Of a DNA stretch of 64,000 bases, positions 1 through 11,700 are shown one piece after another. Below the pieces are notes generated by a model, which was given only the letters and a program-made list of their open reading frames with translations, made no database searches and was not told the DNA's origin. This DNA comes from Macrostomum hystrix. Taxonomy: Eukaryota; Platyhelminthes; Macrostomidae. The position numbers and the translations under genes were made by a program. Position 1 is the stretch's first letter. Each line of letters starts with the position of its first letter. The DNA is taken from positions 4,121,501 through 4,185,500 of the forward strand of contig CATNEN010000037.1 of NCBI GenBank assembly GCA_950097015.1. The letters run 5' to 3'.

Positions 1-1
1 G

Positions 2-1901
2 AACAAGCCAGCCAAGAAAAGGAAGCCCGCTGCCAAGCTTACGGTCATCCCTGAGTCTGCGAATGTAGATGAGCTAGTGACCAACTACCACAGAGCCGTT
101 AATCACTCGGGGATAAACAAGACTTTAGGAGTGGTAAAAAAGAACTTTCAAATCTCGAACCTAGAAACTATAGTCAAGGGAGTCGTAGCTAGCTGTGAGA
201 TTTGCGCTAGGACTAAGAAATGCAAGCGAAAGAACAAAGCTCCGATGCAGCCAACTCTAGCCGGGTACCCGAACCAGGTCGTGCATGTAGACCATTGCGG
301 ACCGTTCCCTGAACAGGAAGGCTACCGGTATCTGCTTGTAATGATTGACAGATTCACCGGATTTGTGGAAATTGTCCCTGTGAAAGACGTAACTGCCGAG
401 ACAACCGCGGCAGCAATCCTGACAGAGTGGATTGTTCGCTACGGTGCTATGGAGCAAATGGTCTCGGACAATGGCACAGCATTCATAAATAACATTGTTG
501 CAGAGCTGACCCGCTTGCTAGAGATAGATACCGTTAGAATCACTGCTCGCCGCCCCCAGGCCAACGGGAAGGTGGAACGCAACATCCAGACTATTAAGAG
601 TCAAATTCGAGCAGTCTGTGCTGAGAGGCATGTGACTTGGCCCTTTGCCGCTAGGTGTGTAGGAATGAGCATCCGCTCTCTAGAATCCGAATCGACAGGC
701 ATGACACCTGCTAAGCTTTTTCTGGGCCGTGAATTTCAAATGCCCCTAGACCTGATGTACAACCCACCAAGGCAAGATTGCTATGACCCGGACAGTTACG
801 CGCACCGACTCCACCGAACTCTTGTCGAAACCTCTGCCACCGCACGGGCTGTTAGGAAGAAGGCACAGGCTAGGCAGAAGCGTTACTATGACAGATCGGT
901 TTATAAGTCAAGCTACGAGGTTGGAGAGCTAGTGTGGGTTCTAAACCCCGACCACAAGGGCCTCGACCCAGCTGTTTGGTTTGGTCCGTACAAGGTTATT
1001 CAGAAGGTCTCTGAGAGAAACTATAGGTTGATTCCAGAGTTTTCGCGAGAGAATCCGTTCAGAGTACCGAATCCTAGTCACAACATCTATAACGTAGACC
1101 GGATGAAGAGGTGCATCCGCCAGCCAAACTATCAGGATGTGGTTGATAGATTTAGATTAGACACCGTAGCAAGGATGCCACGCTCATCTAAGCTAGGACA
1201 AGGAGATCTGGATTTCCGAACCAGACTTGGTCACTGTCCCACCTGCGGGTCAGAAGAGCCGCTCTTTTCCGAGAAGCCAATCGTCATCAATCACACAGCC
1301 AGTCGAACAGCCAATCACACAGCCAGTTCAACAGCCAATCACACAGCCAGTTCAACAGCCAATCACACAGCCAGTTCAACAGCCAATCACACAGCCAGTT
1401 CAACAGCCAATCACACAGCCAGTTCAACAGCCAATCACACAGACAGTTCAACAGCCAATCACACAGCCAGTCGAACAGCCAATCACACAGCCAGTTCAAC
1501 AGCCAATCACACAGCCAGTTCAACAGCCAATCAAAACACTGCCAGTGGAACAGCCAAATGCTCAACCAGTCACTAAACCAGAGTCACCACCCGAGGTGCA
1601 ACCTGAACAAGCACCACAAGCAGTAAACATTGTCAATAATGAACAGGTGCCAGACATCGGTGCTGAAGTTGAAGTCACAGCAGAGCCAAATCCAGATCCT
1701 CAGGCAACACCAATACCAAATATGCCACCAGAACCACAACCACAAATAGAACACGAGCACGAACATGAACACGAATACGATCAGACAGACCATGCACAGA
1801 GACCAGCTTGCACTGTTACGAGGTCCGGCCGGCAAGTAAGGCCGCCGGTCAGATTCCTTTCCACGCTGGTCAATCTGTTCAGGAGAGGTAGCGAGAGCTA
1901 A
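2..1901 (+). CDS. gypsy pol polyprotein C-terminus: integrase, partial, one frame break
   Basis: The reading frame enters from outside the window and is open to 1576. It contains an HHCC zinc-binding region (His residues near 90-115, CEIC near 193-204), then a DDE integrase core with Asp in VDHCGPF (about 290), Asp in SDNGTAF (about 466) and Glu in GKVERN (about 570). A GPY/F-like module (WFGPYKVIQ, about 976-1002) follows. After that the homologous tail continues in the +1 frame (1227-1901), ending in a basic RSGRQVRPPVRF-type terminus that is usual for gypsy pol. The switch must lie between about 1227 and 1300, just before or in the 24-bp repeats. Integrase inserts the cDNA into host DNA. 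Activity of this copy is doubtful because of the shift. Confidence 0.85.
1296..1535 (+). repeat. 24-bp tandem repeat inside gypsy pol tail
   Basis: About ten copies of a 24-bp unit (consensus starts ACAGCCAATCACACAGCCAG). Because 24 is a multiple of three, the array is open in several frames. In the frame that joins the downstream tail it encodes QPITQPVQ repeats, matching the Gln/Pro-rich composition that follows. In the upstream frame it encodes NHTASSTA repeats. Confidence 0.9.
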
Positions 1902-2578
1902 GGTGTAGTCGTGTCGTATGCTGCCTGTGTTCTGTGTGCCTGTTAGCTTTTCTTTAATAGCTTTCGCCAATCTTTTCATTTTGTCATTAGTTTAGTATCT
2001 CTGCGGTCGAGCCTTGAATCTTCGGATTAGGTTTTGGCCATAGTGTAAGCCTTTGTCGTAGTCATTGTTTGTAGCCTGTAGTTAGGAGCTTAGCTTGGCT
2101 GCGGCCGCTGGTGCTGTAGTCGAGGCCGTCCAGGTTTTCGCTCCGCCGCCGATTCGCCGAAATTTTCGCCAGTCCTAGACTATTCTCGTGTTGGCCAAGT
2201 TGTCACTTTTGTTTAAAAATAAAAAAACATTGCATTTGCTAAAACAAAAATATTTTCAATTCCTTTTATTGCCTCTGCGGTTTGATGACGTTGTTCAATT
2301 TGCCAATATCTTGCTGAATTTTGCCTTTGGTTTTTGTTCGAATTTTTGCCATTCGTCGTTCAGTTTTGCCACTCGATATTCCGTTTTTGCCGTTCGTCTT
2401 TGAAATTTAATGCCTGTTTTTGTGTCACTTGAAACTGCCATTGTTAACCTTATTTTCAAAATATTTCTAGACAGCTATTCTAATAACTCTAATAACGTAG
2501 CAACAATTTTGAAATCGTTTTTTTCGCTAGCCATTTCGATGTTCGTAGCCACTACTGTTAGTAGGCCATTAAGCTTCT
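1902..2578. other. non-coding stretch between pol and the LTR
   Basis: Sequence between the pol stop codon and the polypurine tract. A 71-codon open frame at 2188-2403 has no recognisable domain and looks like chance. I see no envelope-like gene. Confidence 0.6.
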
Positions 2579-2592
2579 GAGAGGGAGGCGAG
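2579..2592 (+). promoter_or_regulatory. polypurine tract (plus-strand primer)
   Basis: GAGAGGGAGGCGAG lies immediately 5' of the TGT that opens the LTR, which is the expected position for the plus-strand priming site. Confidence 0.75.
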
Positions 2593-3095
2593 TGTGACGT
2601 TGTCTCTCTAATTTAATGTAATTTTAATATGCTATTTCTAATTAAGTGCATTATTTTCGTTAGCTATATTTGTTAGGGATATTTCTTCGGTTTTCCATAT
2701 ATATTTATAATGGTTTTGTTTTAGTGTACTACATAGTCGTAGTTCGTATTCAAATGTGCTAATTAGGCCTTTCCAGGAAGGCTCCCACCCCCCCGTGCCT
2801 GGTTCTGGTTCTACGACTGAGTGCTGGCTATTATTTAAGTGTGGCTAATTTCAACTGTAGCCGTAACTACTTTCAAGTGAATCTTGATATATCTCTATAT
2901 GTCTCTAAGTAACATATCTCTAAGTCATATAGCCAGCATTCACCGTTAAGCGATCTCGTTATTTGAAGACCCAATTTACTGCCGAATAATAATTTACCTT
3001 ACTGCTATTCAAATAGACCGAACCGCTACGCCTATACATTGGGACCGAAACTTCGTCATAGTTATGTTATATGCTTAGCCGGAAAAAACATTACA
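2593..3095 (+). repeat. 3' LTR of the gypsy element
   Basis: It starts TGTGACG directly after the polypurine tract and ends CATTACA, giving about 503 bp with TGT...ACA ends. A TATA-like run (TATATATTTATAA) lies near 2697. The right boundary is inferred from the terminal motif only. Confidence 0.68.
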
Positions 3096-4859
3096 GAAGA
3101 ACCCTTAACAAAAAAAACAAATAAATTGTGCTTTATTTAACATTAATTACAATAGCAACCAATCAAAAATAAAGTTTGCCTATATAGCTTTGTTATTGCA
3201 AATGAAAACATTCTTTATAATTCTCGTAATACACTTAGCCGCTTAGGCCCTATAATTAATTTGTAAGTGAAAGTAAAATCAAGTTAATCACGAGATAGCT
3301 ATTGACTGGCTATTATGCTTCATGATAAATAGCCGAAAATAAAGTAAAGATCTTTCTTAAATTTTTTAAGCGACCTGCTTTGCAAGACATTAAAATAACA
3401 GCATTGGATCGGCTTCCAAAAAAGTTATCAACGTTTTAATGTAAAAATGTGAAAAGTTCTTATCTCGCTACTGCATTTTTCTGTGAAAATCAGCCATTAA
3501 TAATTTTTCCAAATTTTCCTGTACCTTCTAGGTGATCCTTGGCATATTCATAAACACTGATGGATATGAAGCATAAATCCAAAAATGAAAAGCTGTTTCA
3601 AATCATATTTTTCAGTTGCATTCAATGATAGGCCTACATAATTCTGGCTATCTTTTAGATAACAATCACTGAGTCAACTGATGATCACCATAACAATTTT
3701 GTTACTAATTGAAGTTGAAATCTATGACGCAACATTACACTATCCACCTGGTTTCTAGAGATCAAAAGTAAGCATTCAGGTTTGCATGGGTTTCAATACC
3801 TTTTTTAATTAGCACCTCATGTATGTATTGAGAAATCTAGAAATTGTATAATGTTTTGGATAATCATTTTAGGGCAGATTTTGTATTGAAATTATCATCT
3901 TCTTAAACTTTGGCTCTTCTCCTTTGTATCTTATTCAAAGTAGGACCCTGTGTATTATTTTGGTTTTGGATAAAAATCATTTCAACAAAAAATCTGCCCT
4001 AAAATCACATTCCAAAACTATAGTAATCATATATTTAGTTTGTATTATTTGACTGATGAGGGATTTAGTTCCAATGTCTAAAGTTAGTTGGCATACATAA
4101 TAGAAAAAATGTGGCTTATGCAGCGGAGTGGCACCCCCTCAGTTTGGAAGACAACAATTTTAAATGGTTTAGGTACATTTAAATTATTGTCAACTAAAAG
4201 TGAAGTGCTTAATATACTTTTGGCTTCAATCAAGCCATGGAGATTGTTTTCTGAAAGTTAAAGAAATATAATTTTAAACTTCTTTGTTTGTAGTTTCAGT
4301 CTTCCAGAGCACAATAATTTCTCTTTAAAGGTTGATTGCCTTCTAAAACTGATAATATACATTATATAAGCATTTGTCAATCCAACTTGTTAAAGTTATT
4401 AGTGTTTTTTAAGTAGTGCATCAGAATTTCCTTTCTGCTTAGTGTACTTTGGGACAGCCCATCAACCTACCATAGTCTAGAAAATAAAGGTTTGGCAGGG
4501 AGTTGTCTCTCAAGTTTCTAGATTCAGACCTCCATGGCTCTATTCTATGTTTTTTAATTTATTTTAGATTGGAATGAGGTTGACTCTCTGCACTTTGAAA
4601 CAATGATTTTCTATCCCATCCTTCACTAGGATATGGGGCAAGGTGGGGTGAAGGGTTGGGTTTAGATTTGCCTTAAGTGAGGTAAAAGAAACCTGACAAT
4701 GTTCTCTCAATTCTATTGCACAAATTAGAAATTTGGTGCTCACCTCCCTTATAGTCACAAGTTACAATGCCTTTTCCCCTCCAAACCGAACCCCTTCCTG
4801 GCTACAGCCTTCCCATTCCCCCTCCCTCATCCCTCACAAGCACTGACTAAAACCACAAG
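3096..4859. other. AT-rich intergenic sequence, no gene seen
   Basis: No open frame with recognisable coding character. It contains the short imperfect inverted repeat listed separately at 3850-4020. Confidence 0.6.
3850..4020. repeat. short palindromic (inverted-repeat) element
   Basis: The arm at about 3853-3890, containing TTTTAGGGCAGATTTTGTAT, is matched in reverse complement by about 3980-4017, containing AAAAATCTGCCCTAAAAT. The arms are near 38 bp with a few mismatches and are separated by about 90 bp. It could be a very short MITE or a solo palindrome. No clear target duplication was seen. Confidence 0.5.
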
Positions 4860-5138
4860 CATACATGCGCAACACCCGAGCTGACCCAGCCGAACCAGCT
4901 AGGTGAAACAAGGGCCAAGCAAGGTAAGTCGCAATAACCAATCGACCAAGCACAAAAAAATCAAAGGGACCAAGGGACAAAAGATGAAGGCATGAAGAAA
5001 AGGAAAAAGGGGAGAGAAAAAGAGAGCAAATGAGAGCAAACTAAGTCGTAAATAGAGCAATGAAATGAACTAAGTCGCAAATGAGAGTAATAACTAAGTT
5101 GCACCGCCGGCTAAGATTTGGGAGGTTGCGCATGTATG
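4860..5138. mobile_element. MITE copy A: 14-bp terminal inverted repeats, 8-bp target duplication
   Basis: The element starts CATACATGCGCAAC and ends GTTGCGCATGTATG, a perfect 14-bp inverted repeat. It is flanked on both sides by ACCACAAG (4852-4859 and 5139-5146), a perfect 8-bp duplication. The 279-bp interior is purine-rich and non-coding. A second copy at 31741-32017 shares the interior. The 8-bp duplication fits hAT-like or Merlin-like transposition, but the ends do not identify a superfamily for me. Confidence 0.9.
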
Positions 5139-6065
5139 ACCACAAGCCAATCAAAGCGAAGAATAGGCTTCAAGGTGCAGTATTTAAAGCACAAGAAATG
5201 GCAAACAAAAATAAAATGCAAATTTGCAATCATGCAGAACTAGTTTTTTTATTTGTACAACTACCTAAAATAAAATCATTAGATTAGATAGCTTACTATT
5301 GTTAAAGTTTTGCTAGGCTACTTTACAAACTCTTGTAAAGTAGTCTATGTAAAGTAGTCTAAGCTGTAGCTGCTGCATCATGCCCTAATAGCAGTGAGAA
5401 TTTATAACAGCAGTGAAAAGGGGGGGAAACTGCACCCACCCCATCTAGTTGCATAAAGATATAGCAAGCTTTTAATAATATTTTATTCTAACATAAGAGC
5501 AAATAAGCTACAAGAAAAGCCAATAAGTAATAATAAAACAATTTAAGAAAAGCAATTATATAGGCTACATTTCTTTGGATTGTGAATTTGTTTGATTAAA
5601 AAACATTATATGGTGGCAAGATGTGGATGCAATCTGCCACTGTGGCTGCAATCTAGCCTTACCAGCCTGAGGGGTAGGTGATTTTAGGTGACAGTACTGA
5701 TTGGCAAATGTTCATGTTCCTACACATATGTGCCTTTATCATGCAATTTTATTAATTAAGATTATATTAACAACGGTATAATTTGCATTCTCTGCATACT
5801 GCACTTGGCACTACAAGTTGATAAAATTAGTCAAGATTTAAAAAAGTATTCTTTTTTATACTTTTTTATCGTTATACTACTTATACTACTACAATGCAGA
5901 CAAATCGAATCACTTCTTTATTAATATTACTTTTTACTATCTATAAAGTATCGAACTGAAAAGATTTAAGTGAGTAATTGCATGAGTGCATACATTGTTT
6001 TTGTGAATCAATTATATTTTCCAGTGCAAGAGTATTGAGCCCAGCTGCAGCCAAACAGGCACTTA
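5139..6065. other. intergenic / EXOSC2 upstream region
   Basis: AT-rich sequence. A pyrimidine tract plus CAG ending at about 6024 looks like a splice acceptor, so a 5' untranslated exon of EXOSC2 may begin there. No other gene seen. Confidence 0.5.
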
Positions 6066-7783
6066 ATGACACTAGCCGATCATGAGGATGAAGCAGACGG
6101 GCTCAGCATCCGCTTAGTTGGCCCAGACGAGGATTATCCGGCCAGACTGAATTGGGCAGATCTGGGTGTGCAGTTCAGCGCCCAGTCTATTGTGGTGCCT
6201 GGCGATCGGTTAACCAGGTGATAACTCAATTTTGGATAGAATCTTACTGACCAGTTTTTAGTCTTCATTTTTGTAATCTAGAAGTACAAGCATTCAGGTT
6301 TGATCAACAAGGGATTTATTCGGGATGGCATTCCTCAGTATTCAATCTGGGATTTAGCTATGTGCTGGGATGGGATTTATTAAGAATTAGGATTGGGTTT
6401 ATCAAGTGTGGGATGTTATTTCTAAGGTTTCTGCCCAGATGACGGGAACTTATTCTTTTTTTTTAACTAGATCTCGCGAATTCATTCCTGGCCATGGCAC
6501 ACTTCGTCGCGTTGTTGAGATAGGCAGACTGACAGACGGTAAAAATGAACGCGGGGAAGACGCCGATGATGATTCTGTTGACGACGAGGAAGGGGAGGAA
6601 GGTGCCTGGGAGCTGGCTTCCTCAGTTGCCGGACGGCAGCACGTTGTGAACAAATTGCTCTGCGTGCTGCCTGGCAAGTCGCGCTACGCTGGCGAGATCG
6701 GCGACGTTGTTGTCGGCCGCGTACAAGAGGTGGCCTCGCGGCGATGGAATATAGACGCCAATGCCAGGTTTGCGATTTCTAATGCCGGGTGTCTGTACCC
6801 ACTGTTCCATCAGCCGAGTGACTGTACCCACTGTTCCATCAGCCGAGTGACTGTACCCACTGTTCCATCAGCCGAGTGACTGTACCCACTGTTCCATCAG
6901 CCGAGTGTCTGTACCCACTGTTCCATCAGCCGAGTGACTGTACCCACTGTTCCATCAGTCGGGTGTCTGTACCCACTGTTCCATCAGTCGGGTGTCTGTA
7001 CCCACTGTTCCATGAGTCGGGTGTCTGTACCCACTGTTCCATGAGTCGGGTGTCTGTACCCACTGTTCCATGAGTCGGGTGTCTGTACCCACTGTTCCAT
7101 CAGTCGGGTGTCTGTACCCATGGCTCCCCATCAGAATCATGGTCGGGATGATTGAGCATCAGATGATGAATCAGTTTTTCTCCATTATCAGGCTGCAGGC
7201 TACTCTGCATCTCAGCGGTGTCCAACTGCCTGGTGAGGATATGCGGCGCAAATCCGAAGAGGACGAGCGCGCGATGCGGGCCGTACTTGCCGAAGGTGAT
7301 CTAGTCAGCGCCGAGGTGCAGTCTGTGCAAGCCGACGGCTCGCTAGTGCTGCACACGCGCAACGCCCGCTACGGCCGACTGGGCCAGGGCTCGCTAATCC
7401 GCGTGCCGCCGGCTTTAATCAAGCGGAGTAAGACGCATTTTCACGCCCTACCTTGCGGCGTCACCCTGGTGCTGGGCATGAACGGCTATTGCTGGTGCGG
7501 CCCGACGCCTAGGCCGGCAGATCGAGAGCCGCTGTCCGGCCCCGCCGATAGGCTGGAAGCGGCCCGGATTCGAGCCTGCGTCCGTCTTTTAGCAGCCAAT
7601 CATGTTCCGCTGCACGACACCAGCGTGATGCTGGCTTACGAGGCGTCCAGAGATTCGCCTGTGTCACTGCTGTCTAGGCCGGATACTCAGCTGAGAGTGG
7701 CCAGATTGGCTGCAGCACAGCTGCTCACCGCGGAGGCTAGCGAAGCCGGGGCTCCATCTGGCATGAACTTCTCTACTATGTAG
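6066..7783 (+). CDS. EXOSC2: exosome complex component RRP4 (EXOSC2)
   Basis: Join 6066..6217, 6471..6767, 7192..7783; 346 aa, somewhat longer than the usual ~290 aa because of an acidic insert. RRP4 is an S1/KH cap subunit of the RNA exosome, which degrades and trims RNA 3' to 5' in nucleus and cytoplasm. Seen: VVPGD and GHGT of the N-terminal domain, an Asp/Glu-rich insert, GDVVVGRVQEVASRRW of the S1 domain, then LPGEDMRRKSEEDERAMR and KTHFHALPCGV, which are hallmarks of RRP4. Splice phases agree (2, 2). The second donor is the unusual GTTTGC. The start at 6066 is the first ATG in the frame of exon 1. AATAAA lies at 7870. Intron 2 is largely a 29-bp minisatellite. Confidence 0.92.
6788..7120 (+). 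repeat. 29-bp minisatellite in EXOSC2 intron 2
   Basis: About eleven units of consensus TGTCTGTACCCACTGTTCCA plus TCAGCCGAG. Each unit contains a pyrimidine-rich run ending in CAG on the sense strand. It accounts for most of the 424-bp intron. Open frames across it are repeat artefacts. Confidence 0.9.
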
Positions 7784-8207
7784 CTTGAAAATATCCTGAA
7801 TAATGTAGATAAATAGGGGAGTCTATTTTATGAATTGTTCAGCGTTCAAGTTTCTTTGAGTTAAATCATAATAAATCACGATAACTCATTTTAGAACTTA
7901 ATCTTCGTTAGTATCGGGAAGCTCCCTCATTAACAAATGAAAATGAATTAACTATTTGTAACTTGACTTACTCCAATGCATTTTTGTCTCCCTCTGACTT
8001 AAGTCCCGTTTATTTTTCAAGAAATTTAGGCCCAAACAACTTTGTTCGCCAAAACACATGCTGCATTGCTTATTTGAATGAGCTTGATTTGATTGAATTG
8101 CATTTTGGAGATATTTTAAATCTTACCTTGTTATTTTATAATTATAACACCACTTTACGAATGTATAGCTTCAGAAATTAGTAGAAGTAATAAAGGAAGC
8201 AGCCCAT
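7784..8207. other. intergenic spacer EXOSC2-VPS54
   Basis: Contains the EXOSC2 poly(A) signal (7870-7875) and AT-rich sequence. The 72-codon open frame at 7963-8181 shows no domain and is not called. Confidence 0.5.
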
Positions 8208-8578
8208 TCAGTGATTGGACAGGTAGGAGGCAGCAGTATATTCACTGATTGCACAGGTAGGAGGCAACAGTTTATTCACTGATTGGACAGGTAGGAGGCA
8301 GCAGTATATTCACTGATTGCACAGGTAGGAGGCAGCAGTATATTCACTGATTGCACAGGTAGGAGGCAGCAGTATATTCACTGATTGCACAGGTAGGAGG
8401 CAGCAGTATATTCACTGATTGCACAGGTAGGAGGCAGCAGTATATTCACTGATTGGACAGGTAGGAGGCAGCAGTCTATTCACTGATTGGACAGGTAGGA
8501 GACAGCAGTATATTCACTGATTGGACAGGTAGGAGGCAGCAGTATATTCACTGATTGGACAGGTAGGAGGCAGCAGTC
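8208..8578 (+). repeat. 34-bp minisatellite upstream of VPS54
   Basis: About eleven units containing ACAGGTAGGAGGCAGCAG. Each unit carries CAG/GTAGG, which resembles both a splice acceptor end and a donor. It lies 120 bp before the chosen VPS54 start, so it may be in a 5' intron or the 5' flank. Confidence 0.88.
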
Positions 8579-8700
8579 CAATGTATTGGCTCATGAGGAG
8601 TGGATCTACAATAGCTACAATAGAGGGCCTCTGCCCATCTAGCCTGGTGTATTCGGCTCTACTTTCCAGCCATGCCTGCGCGCTAGTGGGCAGCGATGCA

Positions 8701-11700
8701 ATGACTGAGCAGCACCAAAACGGCTTCGGTCCTAATGCGGTTAGCGGCGGAGCCTCTGCGGGCAGCGACAACCAATCAGGGAAGCCCCGGCTGCAGCAGC
8801 AGCGGCATCGTTGCAGCCTGTGCCAAACCAGGCCTTTGTTTTCTAACGTTGAAGGCTTCGCTCAGCACCTGCGCTCCGACCACCTCACACGAGAGGGCGG
8901 CTCCTACCTGTGCCGATACGGACCGAATTCCGTCTGCCGCTACCAGCCGATGGAGGGCGTCAGCGAGCGCGACTACGAGCTGCACGTACTTCAGCACCAC
9001 GTCGGCGATGGCGGCTTCGGCGGTGCATCGATCGTGCCCGACTGCGTGCACACCTATCGAGAGGTGCGCGACGGCGTTACGCCAGGCGAGCGATGGACTC
9101 CACTGCACTCGGTGGTGAACCTGCCGGCTGTGCTCAACGATCCTAGACGGCATCGGCAAACCTCTGACGTGTTTAGCCGCACCTGGGGTGACGCCTTCGA
9201 ACGGGCCGAACCTCCGCCATCTTCGCTGCTGCCAATCATTGGGCGGCGCGATTTTGAGCGCTACCTGGCCAAGGTGGCCGCTCCAACCAGTGCCAGGAGT
9301 CGCCAGGCGCTGCCGCCACCGCAGCTGCAGGAGCAGCAGCCGGCAACTCCGCCGACGCCGGCCCGCCTGGCGCAAGTTGAGCAGCTATTTTTTCAGCCCG
9401 AATTCGATATTCGTCAGAAGGATATTTTTTCTCAGGTGTGTTCAGCTGCACCTGGCTTATTAGATAGCTTTACTGGTCATTTAAATGCATAGCGGCAACT
9501 AATTTACCGATCCTTCTCACCTACATATTCAGGCATATTCTTTCCTTAATCCTTGGATTTAACCAGCGATTCCATTTTATCCAGAAAAAAATATTTAGAA
9601 ACTTTTTGTTTTTAGATATTAATAAAAGGGCTAAAAAAATTCTTTCATGAATCTTAGAATTTGGGCAACACTATTTGTTCAAATCTAGATTTCTGATGTC
9701 CCCTATTCCTCACAGTTCAAATTAAGAACTCTCCTTTGCTCAAAGCTCATGATTTGAGAACTCGCCTATAAATCAAAGCTCAGATTTGAGAACTCTCCTA
9801 AAACTCAAAGCTCAGATTTGAGAACTCTCCTAAAACTCAAAGCTCAGATTTGAGAACTCGCCTATAAATCAAAGCTCAGATTTGAGAACTCGCCTATAAA
9901 TCAAAGCTCAGATTTGAGAACTCGCCTATAAATCAAAGCTCAGATTTGAGAACTCTCCTAAAACTCAAAGCTCAGATTTGAGAACTCTCCTAAAACTCAA
10001 AGCTCAGATTTGAGAACTCTCCTATAACTCAAAGCTCAGATTTGAGAACTCTCCTAAACTCAAAGCTCAGATTTGAGAACTCTCCTATAACTCAAAGCTC
10101 AGATTTGAGAACTCTCCTAAAACTCAAAGCTCAGATTTGAGAACTCTCCTAAAACTCAAAGCTCAGATTTGAGAACTCGCCTATAACTCAAAGCTCAGAT
10201 TTGAGAACTCTCCTAAAACTCAAAGCTCAGATTTGAGAACTCTCCTAAAACTCAAAGCTCAGATTTGAGAACTCTCCTAAAACTCAAAGCTCAGATTTGA
10301 GAACTCGCCTACAACTCAAAGCTCAGATTTGAGAACTCGCCCGAATTTCCTAAAAATAATTTTTTGGCGCACTATTGCCTTTGTACGCTTGTATTTATTT
10401 ACCAGGTACTGCCGTGGCAGGTGCTGCAATCCAGTGGCGGCGGCTGGCGTCAGCTGCAAGAGCAGCTCACCCATCAGCTAGATGTAGTCGAAGAAGCCAT
10501 CGCCGCTCAGGTGTCTCGCAAGTCGCACGCTCTATTTCAAACCGCGGCCAGTCAGGATGACATTCGTACTAGGCTAGATGGAGCTGTGCAATCTGTGCGA
10601 CAGTTCAGACAGCGACTATCTGGGGCCAGACAGGTAATTTGTTTACCTCGTACTTCTAGGAGTTTTAGTGCGATCCATGCCACTGAGCCCTCTGATAAGT
10701 AGTGTAGGATGCATCTGCTTAGCATTTTCGGGACTGCCCAGAGAAAATTATAAGTTATTTTTATTCTACTGACAGTAGCGTTTAATGCGTTTGCCTCTCG
10801 CACTAAGGTCCCTGAGCTCGATTCCGCGGCGAGGCCGCATTAAATTAGGACGCAGCCGCAGAGAGAAGGCTTGGGGGCTTGTCGTGCAATTTAAACCTTT
10901 GAGAGCCAATCTCAAAGGCACAGTGAAATTGTACACTACTTGACGATGAGAAAGTCATGGCAGTTGTACACAGTGAACGCATGCGTGTGTGCTCAGGAGT
11001 AAGCGGAATGGGCATGCTAAAATTCGTAAACGCTTTTCTCACCCGCTTGATATGGTTGCTTTCTAACTTTGAAGTTTAGGGATTTCTTGGGCAAAAATTC
11101 CCATAGATCCATGCTCCTAGATAGAGGTTGAATGAAGGAATGCAATGAAATAATTATTATACACAATCGGTGCAGGCCAGCGCCAGCAGTCAGCTATTGG
11201 TGCTGCGCTGTTGGCGACGCCGGCGCAATTGCGTGGCCGCACTGGAACGCCTGGAGCTACTGCTTAGCGTGCGTGCCACCCAGCCAACCATTCAACAATT
11301 ATTAGCGTACTACTGACTATTGCGGCGCCCTGGATCTCATGAACAGCGCCCAGGAGGCTCTTGGCCAGCAGCTGCGCGGCTTGCACTGCTGCAGACATCT
11401 GCATTCGCAGCTAGTGGAATTGCGCAAGTTTGTGGGTCGCATGGTTGAAGCAGAGCTGGTTTCCACCTTCGCTAAGCAGTTGAAAAACTGGGCAAGGCGC
11501 CGAGTCGCTCGGTCCCTGCGCTCTGGGCATGCTGCGCTACGGCCGCAGTCTGCACGACTGCGCGGCCGTGTTAAAACGCGAAGCATTCGAGCATCTGCGC
11601 CTGCTGGTGCGTGCCTGCGTTCTGGCCGCGGTTCAAGCTCAACAGCAGCAGGCGGCTGGCTCTGGTGGAGGCGGCGTTGGCAACGAAGAGCTTAGCCTGA

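Larger units (their letters stand above)
1..3095 (+). mobile_element. Ty3/gypsy LTR retrotransposon, 3' part
   Basis: The left edge of the window cuts into a Ty3/gypsy element. Seen in order: the integrase end of the pol polyprotein, a Pro/Gln-rich tail with a 24-bp coding repeat, about 0.7 kb of non-coding sequence, a polypurine tract, and a 3' LTR that begins TGT and ends ACA. The 5' LTR, gag, protease and reverse transcriptase would lie outside the window, so LTR identity and target-site duplication cannot be checked. The pol frame is broken once, so this copy may be inactive. Confidence 0.88.

Noticed and set aside
2188-2403. A 71-codon protein between gypsy pol and LTR, possibly envelope-like
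   Set aside because: Too short, no signal peptide, cleavage or membrane features; AT-rich chance frame.
9722-10345. CRISPR-like regular repeats
   Set aside because: Units are contiguous with no variable spacers, in an intron of a eukaryotic gene; the same holds for all other arrays.
11314-11316. Reading VPS54, AP beta and MVP as pseudogenes
   Set aside because: Each keeps long conserved exons, correct splice sites and full family length apart from one-base breaks; decay would be expected to leave more kinds of damage.
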